A DNA stretch of 64,000 nucleotides from Streptococcus parasanguinis. Its GTDB lineage: Bacteria > Bacillota > Bacilli > Lactobacillales > Streptococcaceae. The stretch spans positions 17,551 through 81,550 of the forward strand of contig CAJJKY010000011.1 in assembly GCA_905188195.1 (NCBI GenBank), written 5' to 3'. The first letter of the stretch is position 1; every line of letters starts with the position of its first letter. The notes beneath the pieces are model-generated. The model was given only the letters and a program-made list of their open reading frames with translations, ran no database searches and had not been told where the DNA came from. Below are positions 42,025-50,102 of this stretch, piece by piece. Both the position numbers and the translations under genes were made by a program.

Positions 42025-42685
42025 GGGCCTCTCCTTTCTCTAAGCTTTGAATACAAGCTAGTGCTGCTGCTCGTCCCCGTAAATAAACGCGAATACTGCT
42101 ACTCTTTAAGCGCTTGGACAGGGCACTTGGGTTAAGCCCTAGCGATTGGGCCAAATCTTGCTGACTAAAGTTTTCACTATAGACAGATCTCTTTAGTAGA
42201 TTGAGCAGGATCTCTTCCTGACTCTCTCTCCAGCCCGAACGTATGGCCTCTCCAGAAGCAATGAGGGTATTCACCACCATGTCCTGGCTGTCATGACCGC
42301 TCAAAAAATAAATCTGGGTGTTGCCATAATCATTTTTCTGATGGACCAGATTAATAGCTGCACGAGCATTCCAATAGGCTGGTCCATCTGCACCGATACT
42401 TTGCAGGGGATCGATATCCGTTACAATCTCCCCAATGCCAATACCGAAACGAAGTTGAGTCGGTTTTAGTTCTGAACGCAGGGTATCAATGATTTGAAAA
42501 ATCGGAGCATCCACTTTTAAAAGCGCCTGAAACTCATCACCCAAAGTTAAGGTAAAAGCCGATGCTAGGCAGTTTTTAAAAAGCTCATTGATCTTTTGAA
42601 GAGTTTTTTCCAATTGTTTTTGCAGGTCAAAACGTTCTTGTACGATTTTGGAATCAATCACATCTGCAATCAAAGCAAGATACAT
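42008..42685 (-). CDS. satD: SatD family protein with helix-turn-helix
   Basis: 225 residues. N-terminal domain (about 1-125) resembles nucleotide-cyclase-like folds of SatD proteins: Ile-Ala-Asp-Val-Ile-Asp-Ser start and Thr-Leu-Gly-Asp-Glu-Phe-Gln-Ala-Leu. C-terminal helix-turn-helix (about 170-205: Gln-Gln-Asp-Leu-Ala-Gln-Ser-Leu-Gly...Ser-Ala-Leu-Ser-Lys-Arg-Leu). RBS AAGGAGGTGG is near perfect. Three operator-like copies at its promoter suggest autoregulation. Named in S. mutans for secretion and acid tolerance; the biochemical role is unknown. Confidence 0.82.
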   Translation of the reverse strand: MYLALIADVIDSKIVQERFDLQKQLEKTLQKINELFKNCLASAFTLTLGDEFQALLKVDAPIFQIIDTLRSELKPTQLRFGIGIGEIVTDIDPLQSIGADGPAYWNARAAINLVHQKNDYGNTQIYFLSGHDSQDMVVNTLIASGEAIRSGWRESQEEILLNLLKRSVYSENFSQQDLAQSLGLNPSALSKRLKSSSIRVYLRGRAAALACIQSLEKGEAHERIV

Positions 42686-42700
42686 AAGCCCACCTCCTTA

Positions 42701-42774
42701 TGTCTATTATAACGAAAAAAACAAAAAATGTCTATTATAACAGACATTTATAAAAATTGCCGTTATAACAGACA
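42701..42774 (-). promoter_or_regulatory. satD promoter with three operator-like repeats
   Basis: Core TGTCTRTTATAAYAGACA. Copy A 42701-42714 (right half incomplete), copy B 42729-42746 (nearly perfect palindrome), copy C 42758-42774 (left end degenerate). On the - strand the -10 TATAAT (42711-42706) lies in copy A and the -35 TAGACA (42734-42729) in copy B, 17 bases apart. A bound repressor would cover both elements. Confidence 0.78.
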
Positions 42775-42783
42775 TTTAATAAC

Positions 42784-44865
42784 TTATTTCACTTTTTCTT
42801 CTTCGTAGTCACCATTGCTACATACGACTTGTTTGCCGCCACCACGAACTTTTTTCTCAACTAAGTAGTGGCCACATTTTGGACAATCCCGACCGATCGG
42901 TTTATCCCAAGAGGTAAATTCACACTCTGGATAGCGATTGCATCCATAGAAGATACGGTTGCGCTTGGTTTTGCGTTCGATGATTTGTCCCTGATGACAG
43001 TCTGGACACTCCACGCCGATTTCTTTGACAATGGCCTGAGTATGACGACAATCTGGGAAATTACTACAAGCATAGAACTTACCAAAACGTCCTAATTTAA
43101 TCACCATCGGGCTACCACAGACTTCACAATCAAAACCAGCTGGTTCATCTTTGATTTGGATTTTTTCCATCTCTTCTTCAGCCTTTGCGACTTCCTTAGA
43201 GAATGGTTTGTAGAAGGCATCGATGACTTTTTGCCACTCTTCTTTTCCAAGTTCGACATCATCGAGTTTCCCTTCCATCTCTGCTGTGAAGGTCACGTTG
43301 ACAATATCTGGGAAGAATTCAACGATCAGTTTATTGACGATCTCCCCTAATTCTGTTGGTTCAAAGCGTTTGGCTACCAGCTTCACATAATAGCGTTTTT
43401 GAATGGTCTCAATCGTCGGTGCATAGGTTGAAGGACGACCAACACCGTTCTCTTCCAAGGTCTTAATCAAAGTCGCTTCAGAATATCGAGCAGGTGGTTG
43501 GGTAAAGTGTTGCTCCGGCTTGCTATTGACTTGCTTAACGATATCGCCTTCTACCATATCCGGCAACATCTTGTTCTTATCTGAGTCATTATAAATAGCC
43601 AAATAACCATCAAACTTCACCTGGCTCCCATTTGCCGTGTACTGAACCCCATTTTGACCTAAACGGACATTCATGGTATCAAAGACTGCAGCAGTCATTT
43701 GACTAGCCACAAAGCGGTTCCAAATCAAGGTGTAGAGTTTTAATTGGTCTTTGTCCAAGTATTTAGCAATGCTCTCAGGAGTATTGAAGACGCTGGATGG
43801 ACGAATCGCTTCGTGGGCATCTTGGGCTCCAGAAGCATTCTTCACACGGCTTCCATGCTTGGAATATTTCTCACCAAAGCGATCCACGATAAAGTTAGCT
43901 GCCTCATTTTGCGCAACTGGACTGATCCGTGTAGAATCGGTACGCATATAGGTAATCAAACCTTGAACACCCGAGCCAATATTGATTCCTTCATACAATT
44001 GCTGGGCGACCATCATGGTCTTGCGTGTACGGAAGTTGATCTTATTGGCAGCATCCATCTGCATGGAAGAGGTGGTGTATGGAAGTGGCGCATTCCGACG
44101 ACGCTCTTTCTTTTCCACCTTTTCAACGGTAAAATCTTTGCCATCTAAGCGTTCAAGAACAGCTTTCACCTCTTCATTGGTGTTGAGCTTCATCTTCTTG
44201 CCATCAATCCCATAGAAGCTGGCTTGGAATTGCTTGGTCCCTTTTTTGAAGACACCATCAATGGTCCAGTATTCTTCCGGCTTGAAATCATTAATTTCAT
44301 TTTCACGATCAATGATTAATTTGAGGGCAACTGATTGCACGCGCCCTGCAGAAAGTCCTTTTTTAACCTTTTTCCAAAGAATAGGTGAAATTGAATATCC
44401 TACAATCCGGTCCAAGACCCGACGTGCTTGTTGGGCATCGACCAAGTCCATATCGATTTGGCGCGGTTCTTTAAAGGCATTTTTAACGGCATCCTTGGTG
44501 ATTTCGTTAAAGACCACACGGTTTTTTTCCTTAGCATCCAAGTTCAAAATATGCGCTAAATGCCAAGAAATAGCTTCTCCTTCTCGGTCCGGGTCACTTG
44601 CGAGAAAGACTTGTTTGGCTTTTTTAGCTTCTTTTTTCAAATCATTGATCAAGGGACCTTTCCCGCGAATATTGATATACTCCGGTTCATAGTTATTGTC
44701 GAAGTCAATCGACATCGTAGATTTTTTCAGGTCCCGAATATGGCCCACACTAGCCATGACTTTGTAGTTACGACCAAGGTATTTCTCGATTGTTTTGGCC
44801 TTAGCAGGAGACTCCACAATCACCAAATTTTTCTTGGTTGTACTGCTTTTCTTTTTTGTTACCAC
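42784..44865 (-). CDS. topA: DNA topoisomerase I
   Basis: 693 residues. Relaxes negative supercoils. Toprim domain with Glu18 and Asp-Pro-Asp-Arg-Glu-Gly at 91-96; active-site Tyr306 in Tyr-Met-Arg-Thr-Asp-Ser-Thr; three C-terminal zinc-ribbon repeats (first two with four Cys; the last ends in Cys-Ser-Asn-Gly-Asp with only three Cys visible). It ends 10 bases before the satD operators. Confidence 0.96.
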   Translation of the reverse strand: MVTKKKSSTTKKNLVIVESPAKAKTIEKYLGRNYKVMASVGHIRDLKKSTMSIDFDNNYEPEYINIRGKGPLINDLKKEAKKAKQVFLASDPDREGEAISWHLAHILNLDAKEKNRVVFNEITKDAVKNAFKEPRQIDMDLVDAQQARRVLDRIVGYSISPILWKKVKKGLSAGRVQSVALKLIIDRENEINDFKPEEYWTIDGVFKKGTKQFQASFYGIDGKKMKLNTNEEVKAVLERLDGKDFTVEKVEKKERRRNAPLPYTTSSMQMDAANKINFRTRKTMMVAQQLYEGINIGSGVQGLITYMRTDSTRISPVAQNEAANFIVDRFGEKYSKHGSRVKNASGAQDAHEAIRPSSVFNTPESIAKYLDKDQLKLYTLIWNRFVASQMTAAVFDTMNVRLGQNGVQYTANGSQVKFDGYLAIYNDSDKNKMLPDMVEGDIVKQVNSKPEQHFTQPPARYSEATLIKTLEENGVGRPSTYAPTIETIQKRYYVKLVAKRFEPTELGEIVNKLIVEFFPDIVNVTFTAEMEGKLDDVELGKEEWQKVIDAFYKPFSKEVAKAEEEMEKIQIKDEPAGFDCEVCGSPMVIKLGRFGKFYACSNFPDCRHTQAIVKEIGVECPDCHQGQIIERKTKRNRIFYGCNRYPECEFTSWDKPIGRDCPKCGHYLVEKKVRGGGKQVVCSNGDYEEEKVK

Positions 44866-44951
44866 GTTTTATCCCTCTGTATTGTATAAATCTCATTGAG
44901 TTTAATACATTTTAAGAAAGATGTCAACTAGGAACTTCTCCTATAGGAAAA

Positions 44952-45800
44952 TCACAAATCGTATTTCAATTCATCAAGAATGTCCTGGCCTGAGGTGACA
45001 AGCTTTGCGCCTTCTTGAATCAGGTGATGGCAGCCTGCAGATTTTCCATCTAAAATATTTCCCGGAATAGCAAAAACGTCTCGTCCTTCTTCCATAGCAC
45101 GCTCACAAGTAATCAAACTCCCTGAACGGAGTCGCGCCTCTGCCACAATCACTGCCTGACAGAGACCTGCAATGATGCGATTTCGCTCAGGAAAATGAAA
45201 CTTAAGTGGGGCCTGCCCTGGACCATACTCGCTTAAGATCAGATGGTGTTCCCCCATATGCGCCTGCAGTCTTTGATTGCTCTTAGGATAAGAGACATCC
45301 AGTCCAGTTCCTATCACTCCGATGGTTTTGCCACCATTGCGAATGCTGGCATAATGAGCGGTCGCATCAATCCCCTTTGCAAGTCCACTAACAATAATCA
45401 ATTTATTCCCAAGTTCCTTAATAATCTTCTCTACAGAGCGAACCCCTTCTCGCGTGGTCTCGCGAGCTCCAACAACTGCGATCTTCGGTCTGGTTAACAA
45501 TTCCAAATCTCCCTGGTAAAAAAGGAGTACAGGAGGGTTGTAGATCTGTAGCAATTCCTCAGGGTATTCAGGATCAAAAATGGATAGAGATGGGAACCGT
45601 TCAAACTCCTTGTGTAAATGCTCTTCATCCAGTTGCCGGTATTTGTCTACAAAATGAATAATACTGCGACAGCGAGCGATCCTTGCTATCTCTTCTAATC
45701 TTGGTAAGACTTGGTCTTTCCTACAGTAGTCCAAGACTCTCAAGACTTGCTCATTTGATAAACCGGCTTCTTTTAATTTAAAGATTTCAAATTTCTCCAT
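44952..45800 (-). CDS. dprA: DNA-processing protein DprA
   Basis: 282 residues from the ATG at 45800, preceded by GAAGG; an in-frame GTG at 45806 is less likely. Loads RecA on incoming single strands during transformation and shuts off competence. N-terminal SAM domain, then the Rossmann core with Val-Ser-Gly-Leu-Ala-Lys-Gly-Ile-Asp and Pro-Leu-Lys-Phe-His-Phe-Pro-x-Arg-Asn-Arg-Ile-Ile. A cin-box lies just upstream. Presence implies the strain is, or was, naturally transformable. Confidence 0.95.
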   Translation of the reverse strand: MEKFEIFKLKEAGLSNEQVLRVLDYCRKDQVLPRLEEIARIARCRSIIHFVDKYRQLDEEHLHKEFERFPSLSIFDPEYPEELLQIYNPPVLLFYQGDLELLTRPKIAVVGARETTREGVRSVEKIIKELGNKLIIVSGLAKGIDATAHYASIRNGGKTIGVIGTGLDVSYPKSNQRLQAHMGEHHLILSEYGPGQAPLKFHFPERNRIIAGLCQAVIVAEARLRSGSLITCERAMEEGRDVFAIPGNILDGKSAGCHHLIQEGAKLVTSGQDILDELKYDL

Positions 45801-45828
45801 AGTCACCTTCTACTTCCTCTCACTTATT

Positions 45829-45836
45829 TATTCGAA
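45829..45836 (-). promoter_or_regulatory. cin-box (ComX/SigX promoter) of dprA
   Basis: On the - strand TTCGAATA, one mismatch from the cin-box TACGAATA, preceded by a T-rich stretch, 28 bases before the ATG. Confidence 0.7.
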
Positions 45837-45844
45837 AAAGAAAA

Positions 45845-45868
45845 GAAAAAAGCTCTATTTCTAGAACT
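45845..45868 (-). terminator. terminator overlapping the ROK gene stop codon
   Basis: On the - strand AGTTCTA-GAAA-TAGAGCT then T run; the TAG stop of the ROK gene lies at the loop edge. It separates dprA from the upstream operon. Confidence 0.8.
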
Positions 45869-46790
45869 TTTTTTGATATGTCGAAGAATAAAAGTAAGAT
45901 GCGGCACCAATCAAGTTGCTTTCATTGTGGAAGCGAGCAGCTTGGATGGGCAAGGCCTCAAATTGTTTATGCCCTTTTTGAGAGAGTAGCTCATGGTATT
46001 GTCGACTGATCTCATCGATCAATAGTGGTTGACTACTAATGCCCCCTCCAATCGTCACCTTCTCAAGCAAGAGCAAAGATTGAAGATTAAAAATCAGAAT
46101 AGCAATATCATGACAATACTCCTTAAACAAGGATGTCAGCTCCTCATGGCCTCCTTGATCAAGAGCTTTGAAAACAGCTATACCATCTGCCTTTTCTAAG
46201 TTCAAGATGTGACTAGCCTTCTCAACAAATTGAACAGCTGAACCGGTGTTTTCCAAAAGATTGGAAATACCTTGCAAAAAGAGTTCGCGATGAAAGCGGT
46301 AATTTTCTGGTGTTCTTTCTGACTTATCAATAGACCGAATGTATTCTGTCAGTTGCCATCCTCTCAATAGGTCACCATTAGAAAGAAGAGCAAGGCCAAC
46401 TCCTGTCCCCAAGACCAAGGTCGCACCGCAAGGACAATCTTTTAGATTACCAAGCCTTGCTTCCGCTAGACCAGCGGCTTCTCCATCATTGAGAACGGTG
46501 ACAGGTACTTGAAATGTTTGTTGCAATCTACTAGCTAGAGGAATGCCTCGTAAATATGGAATGAGACCACCTCGAAAGACAAAGCCAAGGCTCTTTTGGA
46601 TCTCACCAGGGCATGAAATGGCGATCCCCTCGATTTCTTCCCTTACGGGTGCAACGATTTCTTCTAATCCTTGCCAAAACTCTTCAATCGTGGGTGGTGT
46701 TGGGATCTTGTCTGTATGAACCAATTGATAGTCCGCATCCATCAGACCATACTTTATAAAGGTTCCTCCGATATCGATGGTAAATAGCAT
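45861..46790 (-). CDS. ROK family sugar kinase
   Basis: 309 residues. N-terminal ATP-binding Asp-Ile-Gly-Gly-Thr-Phe-Ile-Lys, a sugar-site Asn-Asp-Gly-Glu-Ala-Ala-Gly, and Leu-Gly-Thr-Gly-Val-Gly. No N-terminal HTH, so a kinase rather than a repressor. The usual ROK zinc motif (Cys-x-Cys-Gly-x-x-Gly-Cys) is not evident, as in beta-glucoside kinases and some other ROK members. Substrate (glucose, ManNAc or a beta-glucoside) is open. Begins 3 bases after rnhB. Confidence 0.85.
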   Translation of the reverse strand: MLFTIDIGGTFIKYGLMDADYQLVHTDKIPTPPTIEEFWQGLEEIVAPVREEIEGIAISCPGEIQKSLGFVFRGGLIPYLRGIPLASRLQQTFQVPVTVLNDGEAAGLAEARLGNLKDCPCGATLVLGTGVGLALLSNGDLLRGWQLTEYIRSIDKSERTPENYRFHRELFLQGISNLLENTGSAVQFVEKASHILNLEKADGIAVFKALDQGGHEELTSLFKEYCHDIAILIFNLQSLLLLEKVTIGGGISSQPLLIDEISRQYHELLSQKGHKQFEALPIQAARFHNESNLIGAASYFYSSTYQKKF

Positions 46791-46793
46791 AGC

Positions 46794-47561
46794 CTAATCC
46801 TCACACATTGATTTGATAGGTTCAAATGAACGCCGATGAATAGGGGTCACTCCCAGCTGGTCGAGGCCAGCCAGATGCTTAGCTGTCCCATAGCCAGCGT
46901 TCTGTGCAAAATCATAACCCGGATATTTTCGATCAAACTCTTCCATCATCTGATCCCGAGTCACCTTGGCTACGATGGATGCTGCAGCAATGGATAAGGA
47001 GTTGGCATCCCCTTTGATGATACTAGTTTGGGAAATAGGAAGATCTAACCTCATGGCATCAATCAAAAGATGCTGGGGTTGAGGCTCTAGCTGACCAATG
47101 GCTTCCCTCATGGCTAGCTTCGTAGCTTCATAGATATTAACCTGGTCAATCACTTGATTATCCTTGATGCCGATTCCGATCGCAATGGCGTTTTGGAGCA
47201 CAGCCTCATAGATTTCCTTGTGTTTTGATTTTGGAATCTTTTTACTATCGTTGAGTCCTGGAATTTTACAAGCTTTCGGCAAGATCACGGCAGCTGCAAC
47301 AACTGGTCCCGCTAATGGACCACGTCCCACTTCATCCACTCCTGCAATGAGCTGAATCCCTTGAGTATAAAGTTCTTTTTCATAGGCTAGCATTTTTTCC
47401 AAACGTTCATCTTCATCTAAACGTTTTTGGATTTCTTTTTTTCGCTTTGCGATCGCTTGGATCACACCAGATCGGCTATCCTGTTCCAATTCAGTCAATA
47501 AAGGATCGTCTAACCGCTGAATGCTTGCCAATTGTTCTTTAATTTCCTTAATGGTTGCCAT
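46794..47561 (-). CDS. rnhB: ribonuclease HII
   Basis: 255 residues. Cuts RNA in RNA-DNA hybrids and removes single ribonucleotides. Catalytic Asp76-Glu77 in Gly-Val-Asp-Glu-Val-Gly-Arg-Gly, a further Asp in Leu-Leu-Ile-Asp-Ala, and Ala-Ala-Ala-Ser-Ile-Val-Ala-Lys-Val. The N-terminal 70-residue extension is usual for Firmicutes. The ATG at 47561 follows AGGGGA; it overlaps the rbgA end by 14 bases. Confidence 0.95.
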   Translation of the reverse strand: MATIKEIKEQLASIQRLDDPLLTELEQDSRSGVIQAIAKRKKEIQKRLDEDERLEKMLAYEKELYTQGIQLIAGVDEVGRGPLAGPVVAAAVILPKACKIPGLNDSKKIPKSKHKEIYEAVLQNAIAIGIGIKDNQVIDQVNIYEATKLAMREAIGQLEPQPQHLLIDAMRLDLPISQTSIIKGDANSLSIAAASIVAKVTRDQMMEEFDRKYPGYDFAQNAGYGTAKHLAGLDQLGVTPIHRRSFEPIKSMCED

Positions 47562-48399
47562 CAATTTCCCCTACACGATCCAGCGTATAGCGTCCCAATT
47601 TTCCATCGCGGACGTCTTTAACAAAGAGTTGGTAAAAACGGTCGTAATCTTCACGAAATCCTAATTTCTGGGTCATTTCCATAATGATTTCAGGAGCTTC
47701 TTGTTCCAGATCCATTTGTTTAAAACGTTCCTTCAAAACAGCTGGATAATGCTCTTTAAAATAGTTAAGGCCAAAGATGGTCACTTCATCCATTGGAAGC
47801 AACTGATCCTTTATCGCTCCTGTTAAGGCGAGCTTTAAAGCCACTTCTTCATCTTCAAACTTTGGCCAGAGAATCCCTGGGGTATCCAAGATTTCAAGGT
47901 CTTTATTGGTTTTCAACCATTGTTGCCCCTTGGTCACCCCTGGTTTATTTCCAACAACAGCAATCTTTTTCCCCGCTAAGCGGTTCATCAGAGTTGATTT
48001 CCCGGCATTAGGAATCCCGATAATCATGGTCCGAAGGGTTTCAATCTGAATCCCTCGTTCCTTCTGACGAGCAATTTTATCGGCCATCAAAGACTTAGCA
48101 GCATCTGTGACCTTCTTAACCGTAGATTGCTCTTTGGAGTTGATAGCCAAGGTTTTGATGCCTTGAGACTCAAAATAGTCCTGCCATTCTTTTGTTGCCA
48201 CAGGATCTGCCAAGTCTACCTTGTTCAAAATCATTAATTTAGGCTTATCACCAACAATTTTGGTTAACATAGGATTTTGGCTTGATAGGGGCAAACGAGC
48301 ATCTACCAGAACCGTCACAAAATCCACAAATTTTAAATTTTCTTGTACTTGTCTTCTAGCTTTGGACATGTGTCCAGGAAACCATTGAATAGTTGCCAT
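47548..48399 (-). CDS. rbgA: ribosome biogenesis GTPase RbgA (YlqF)
   Basis: 283 residues. Late assembly factor for the 50S subunit. Circularly permuted GTPase: Leu-Asn-Lys-Val-Asp-Leu (G4) comes before Gly-Ile-Pro-Asn-Ala-Gly-Lys-Ser-Thr (G1) and Asp-Thr-Pro-Gly (G3). Start Met-Ala-Thr-Ile-Gln-Trp-Phe-Pro-Gly-His-Met is diagnostic; RBS GGAAGTGAG. Heads the rbgA-rnhB-ROK unit; extended -10 TGG-TATAAT at 48440-48432. Confidence 0.95.
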   Translation of the reverse strand: MATIQWFPGHMSKARRQVQENLKFVDFVTVLVDARLPLSSQNPMLTKIVGDKPKLMILNKVDLADPVATKEWQDYFESQGIKTLAINSKEQSTVKKVTDAAKSLMADKIARQKERGIQIETLRTMIIGIPNAGKSTLMNRLAGKKIAVVGNKPGVTKGQQWLKTNKDLEILDTPGILWPKFEDEEVALKLALTGAIKDQLLPMDEVTIFGLNYFKEHYPAVLKERFKQMDLEQEAPEIIMEMTQKLGFREDYDRFYQLFVKDVRDGKLGRYTLDRVGEIDGNH

Positions 48400-48480
48400 A
48401 ATCTCACTTCCTTTCCAGTTCAATCTCTTCTATTATACCATGTTTTCTTGAATCACTGTGATTAATAAAAATACTAAAAA

Positions 48481-48502
48481 AGAAGCTACCTAAGTAACTT
48501 CT
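48481..48502 (-). terminator. terminator of the ATP-cone gene
   Basis: AGAAG-(C)-TAC with GTA-(A)-CTTCT around CTAA, flanked by an A run on the + strand (T run for the - transcript). Confidence 0.75.
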
Positions 48503-48512
48503 ATTTTATATT

Positions 48513-48851
48513 CTAGCGAATTTGCTCAAAATGCAAATGCACGGCGATGTGATCACCATAGCCGCTCCGTTCCAAATCACGTTGCAAGCGATAAGAAATG
48601 TAGTGTTCTGCAATGGTAATATAACCTGCTCCCAGCAAGCGTTGTTCCACTAGTGATTGGATCATACTGATGGTTGCGCGTTCTACCTGAGCTTCATCCA
48701 AATCCATAGCAACTTTCTTGGTCACTTGAGCTAGGTTTTGTCGCAAATCATCTGTCAAAACATAGACAACTTGCGCAGCTTTCAAAATAGCTTGGTAAAT
48801 TTTATCTGGGTTGAATTCAACCACTTCTCCACTACGTTTAATGACTTCCAT
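48513..48851 (-). CDS. free-standing ATP-cone domain protein
   Basis: 112 residues, essentially one ATP-cone (Val-Ile-Lys-Arg-Ser-Gly-Glu-Val-Val-Glu-Phe-Asn-Pro-Asp-Lys-Ile start). ATP-cones normally sense ATP/dATP at the N terminus of ribonucleotide reductases or in NrdR, which here would have an N-terminal zinc ribbon; neither partner domain is present. RBS AAAGGAGA. It has its own promoter (TATAAT 48929-48924) and a leader hairpin. Function unknown. Confidence 0.82.
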   Translation of the reverse strand: MEVIKRSGEVVEFNPDKIYQAILKAAQVVYVLTDDLRQNLAQVTKKVAMDLDEAQVERATISMIQSLVEQRLLGAGYITIAEHYISYRLQRDLERSGYGDHIAVHLHFEQIR

Positions 48852-48884
48852 CGGAGTCTCCTTTATTTTAAATTTTCATGAATA

Positions 48885-48911
48885 CTTCATTTCCCTTAGA
48901 AAGAAATGAAG
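48885..48911 (-). other. leader hairpin of the ATP-cone gene
   Basis: CTTCATTTC (48885-48893) pairs perfectly with GAAATGAAG (48903-48911). It lies within about 6 bases of the predicted 5' end, so it should cap the mRNA. Confidence 0.6.
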
Positions 48912-49027
48912 ACCTACTACTTTATTATATAATTTTTTTACAAAGAATCAAAGGTCTTTCAAAAAATAGATTCATTGATTGGGAAGTTAAGTTATTTTTA
49001 TTCAAACATATTTTCTACAATAAAATA

Positions 49028-49963
49028 TTAGTAATCTGGTCTTAAAACTCCCGTAATGATCTCTTTGGTTGCATGGTAATCCCCATCTACTACGACCTTG
49101 ATGATGCGCTTCGCTTCTTCTGCCGGTGCTGGCACCAATGGTAAACGAGTTGGCCCTGCTTCAAAGCCCATATAGTTCAAGACAGCTTTGACAGGAGCTG
49201 GACTCGGATATGAGAAGAGAGCATTGACTTTAGGGATAAACTGACGTTGGATAGCCGCAGCCTTCTTAATATCGTTGTGTTCAATCGCTTGGAACATCTC
49301 ATGCATTTCATCTCCATTTGTATGAGAAGCCACTGAGATCACTCCATCAGCCCCAAGGTTCATCGCATGGAAAGCATCTCCATCTTCCCCTGTATAGACG
49401 AGAAATTCTTCTGGCTTGTGTTCAATCAAATAGGCCATATTAGCAAGGGTTGTACACTCTTTGACCCCAATAATATTTGGGTGTTCCGCCAAACGAAGCA
49501 TGGTTTCAGGCGTCATTTCCACAACCACGCGTCCAGGAATATTGTAGATAATGATCGGAAGATTGGATGCATCCGCAATAGCTTTAAAGTGTTGATACAT
49601 TCCTTCTTGAGATGGTTTGTTGTAGTAAGGGACGATAGCCAATCCTGCCGCAAAGCCACCAAAAGCATCCACTTCTTTCACGAACTCAATTGAGTCGCGG
49701 GTTTCATTGGTTCCGACACCAGCGATCAAAGGAACTCGGCCATTGACAATCTTTTGAACGGCCGCAAAGAGTTGCAATTCCTCATCGTGGGTCAGAGTTG
49801 GACTTTCTGCAGTCGTTCCAGCTAAGAGAATCCCATCTGTATGATGAGCCAAGAGGTGCTCGATCAAGTCAGGAAGAGCGTCAAAATTAATGCTCCCATC
49901 TTCATGGAAGGGGGTGATAAATGCAGTGATGATTTTACAATCTTTTAAATCATTATAAGACAT
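49028..49963 (-). CDS. dapA: 4-hydroxy-tetrahydrodipicolinate synthase
   Basis: 311 residues. First committed step to diaminopimelate and lysine: condenses aspartate semialdehyde with pyruvate. TIM barrel with Schiff-base Lys168 (Gly-Val-Lys-Glu-Cys), Tyr140 (Tyr-Asn-Ile-Pro-Gly-Arg) and the Gly-Thr-Thr-Ala-Glu-Ser-Pro-Thr motif. Lies downstream of asd, which makes its substrate, separated by a 139-base structured spacer. Confidence 0.95.
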   Translation of the reverse strand: MSYNDLKDCKIITAFITPFHEDGSINFDALPDLIEHLLAHHTDGILLAGTTAESPTLTHDEELQLFAAVQKIVNGRVPLIAGVGTNETRDSIEFVKEVDAFGGFAAGLAIVPYYNKPSQEGMYQHFKAIADASNLPIIIYNIPGRVVVEMTPETMLRLAEHPNIIGVKECTTLANMAYLIEHKPEEFLVYTGEDGDAFHAMNLGADGVISVASHTNGDEMHEMFQAIEHNDIKKAAAIQRQFIPKVNALFSYPSPAPVKAVLNYMGFEAGPTRLPLVPAPAEEAKRIIKVVVDGDYHATKEIITGVLRPDY

Positions 49964-49989
49964 AGAAAAACCTTTCTCTATATAAGAAA

Positions 49990-50100
49990 GAGGCTGGGGC
50001 TTCCTTGCCTTTGCCTCATGATCTGTTCATAAAACAAGTTGATTCGTTAGAAAGCTGAGGAAGAAATCAAACTCTTCGAGTTGCTGATTTCTGTTTCGCT
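49990..50100 (-). repeat. structured spacer between asd and dapA (intergenic repeat family)
   Basis: Bounded on the + strand by GGCTGGGGC (49991-49999) and TTTCGCTCCCT (50094-50104). Contains GAAATCA-AACTC-TTC-GAGTT-(GC)-TGATTTC (50063-50091). A similarly bounded sequence lies at 61955-62005. Probably a dispersed streptococcal intergenic element; it may attenuate dapA relative to asd. Confidence 0.5.
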
Positions 50101-50102
50101 CC

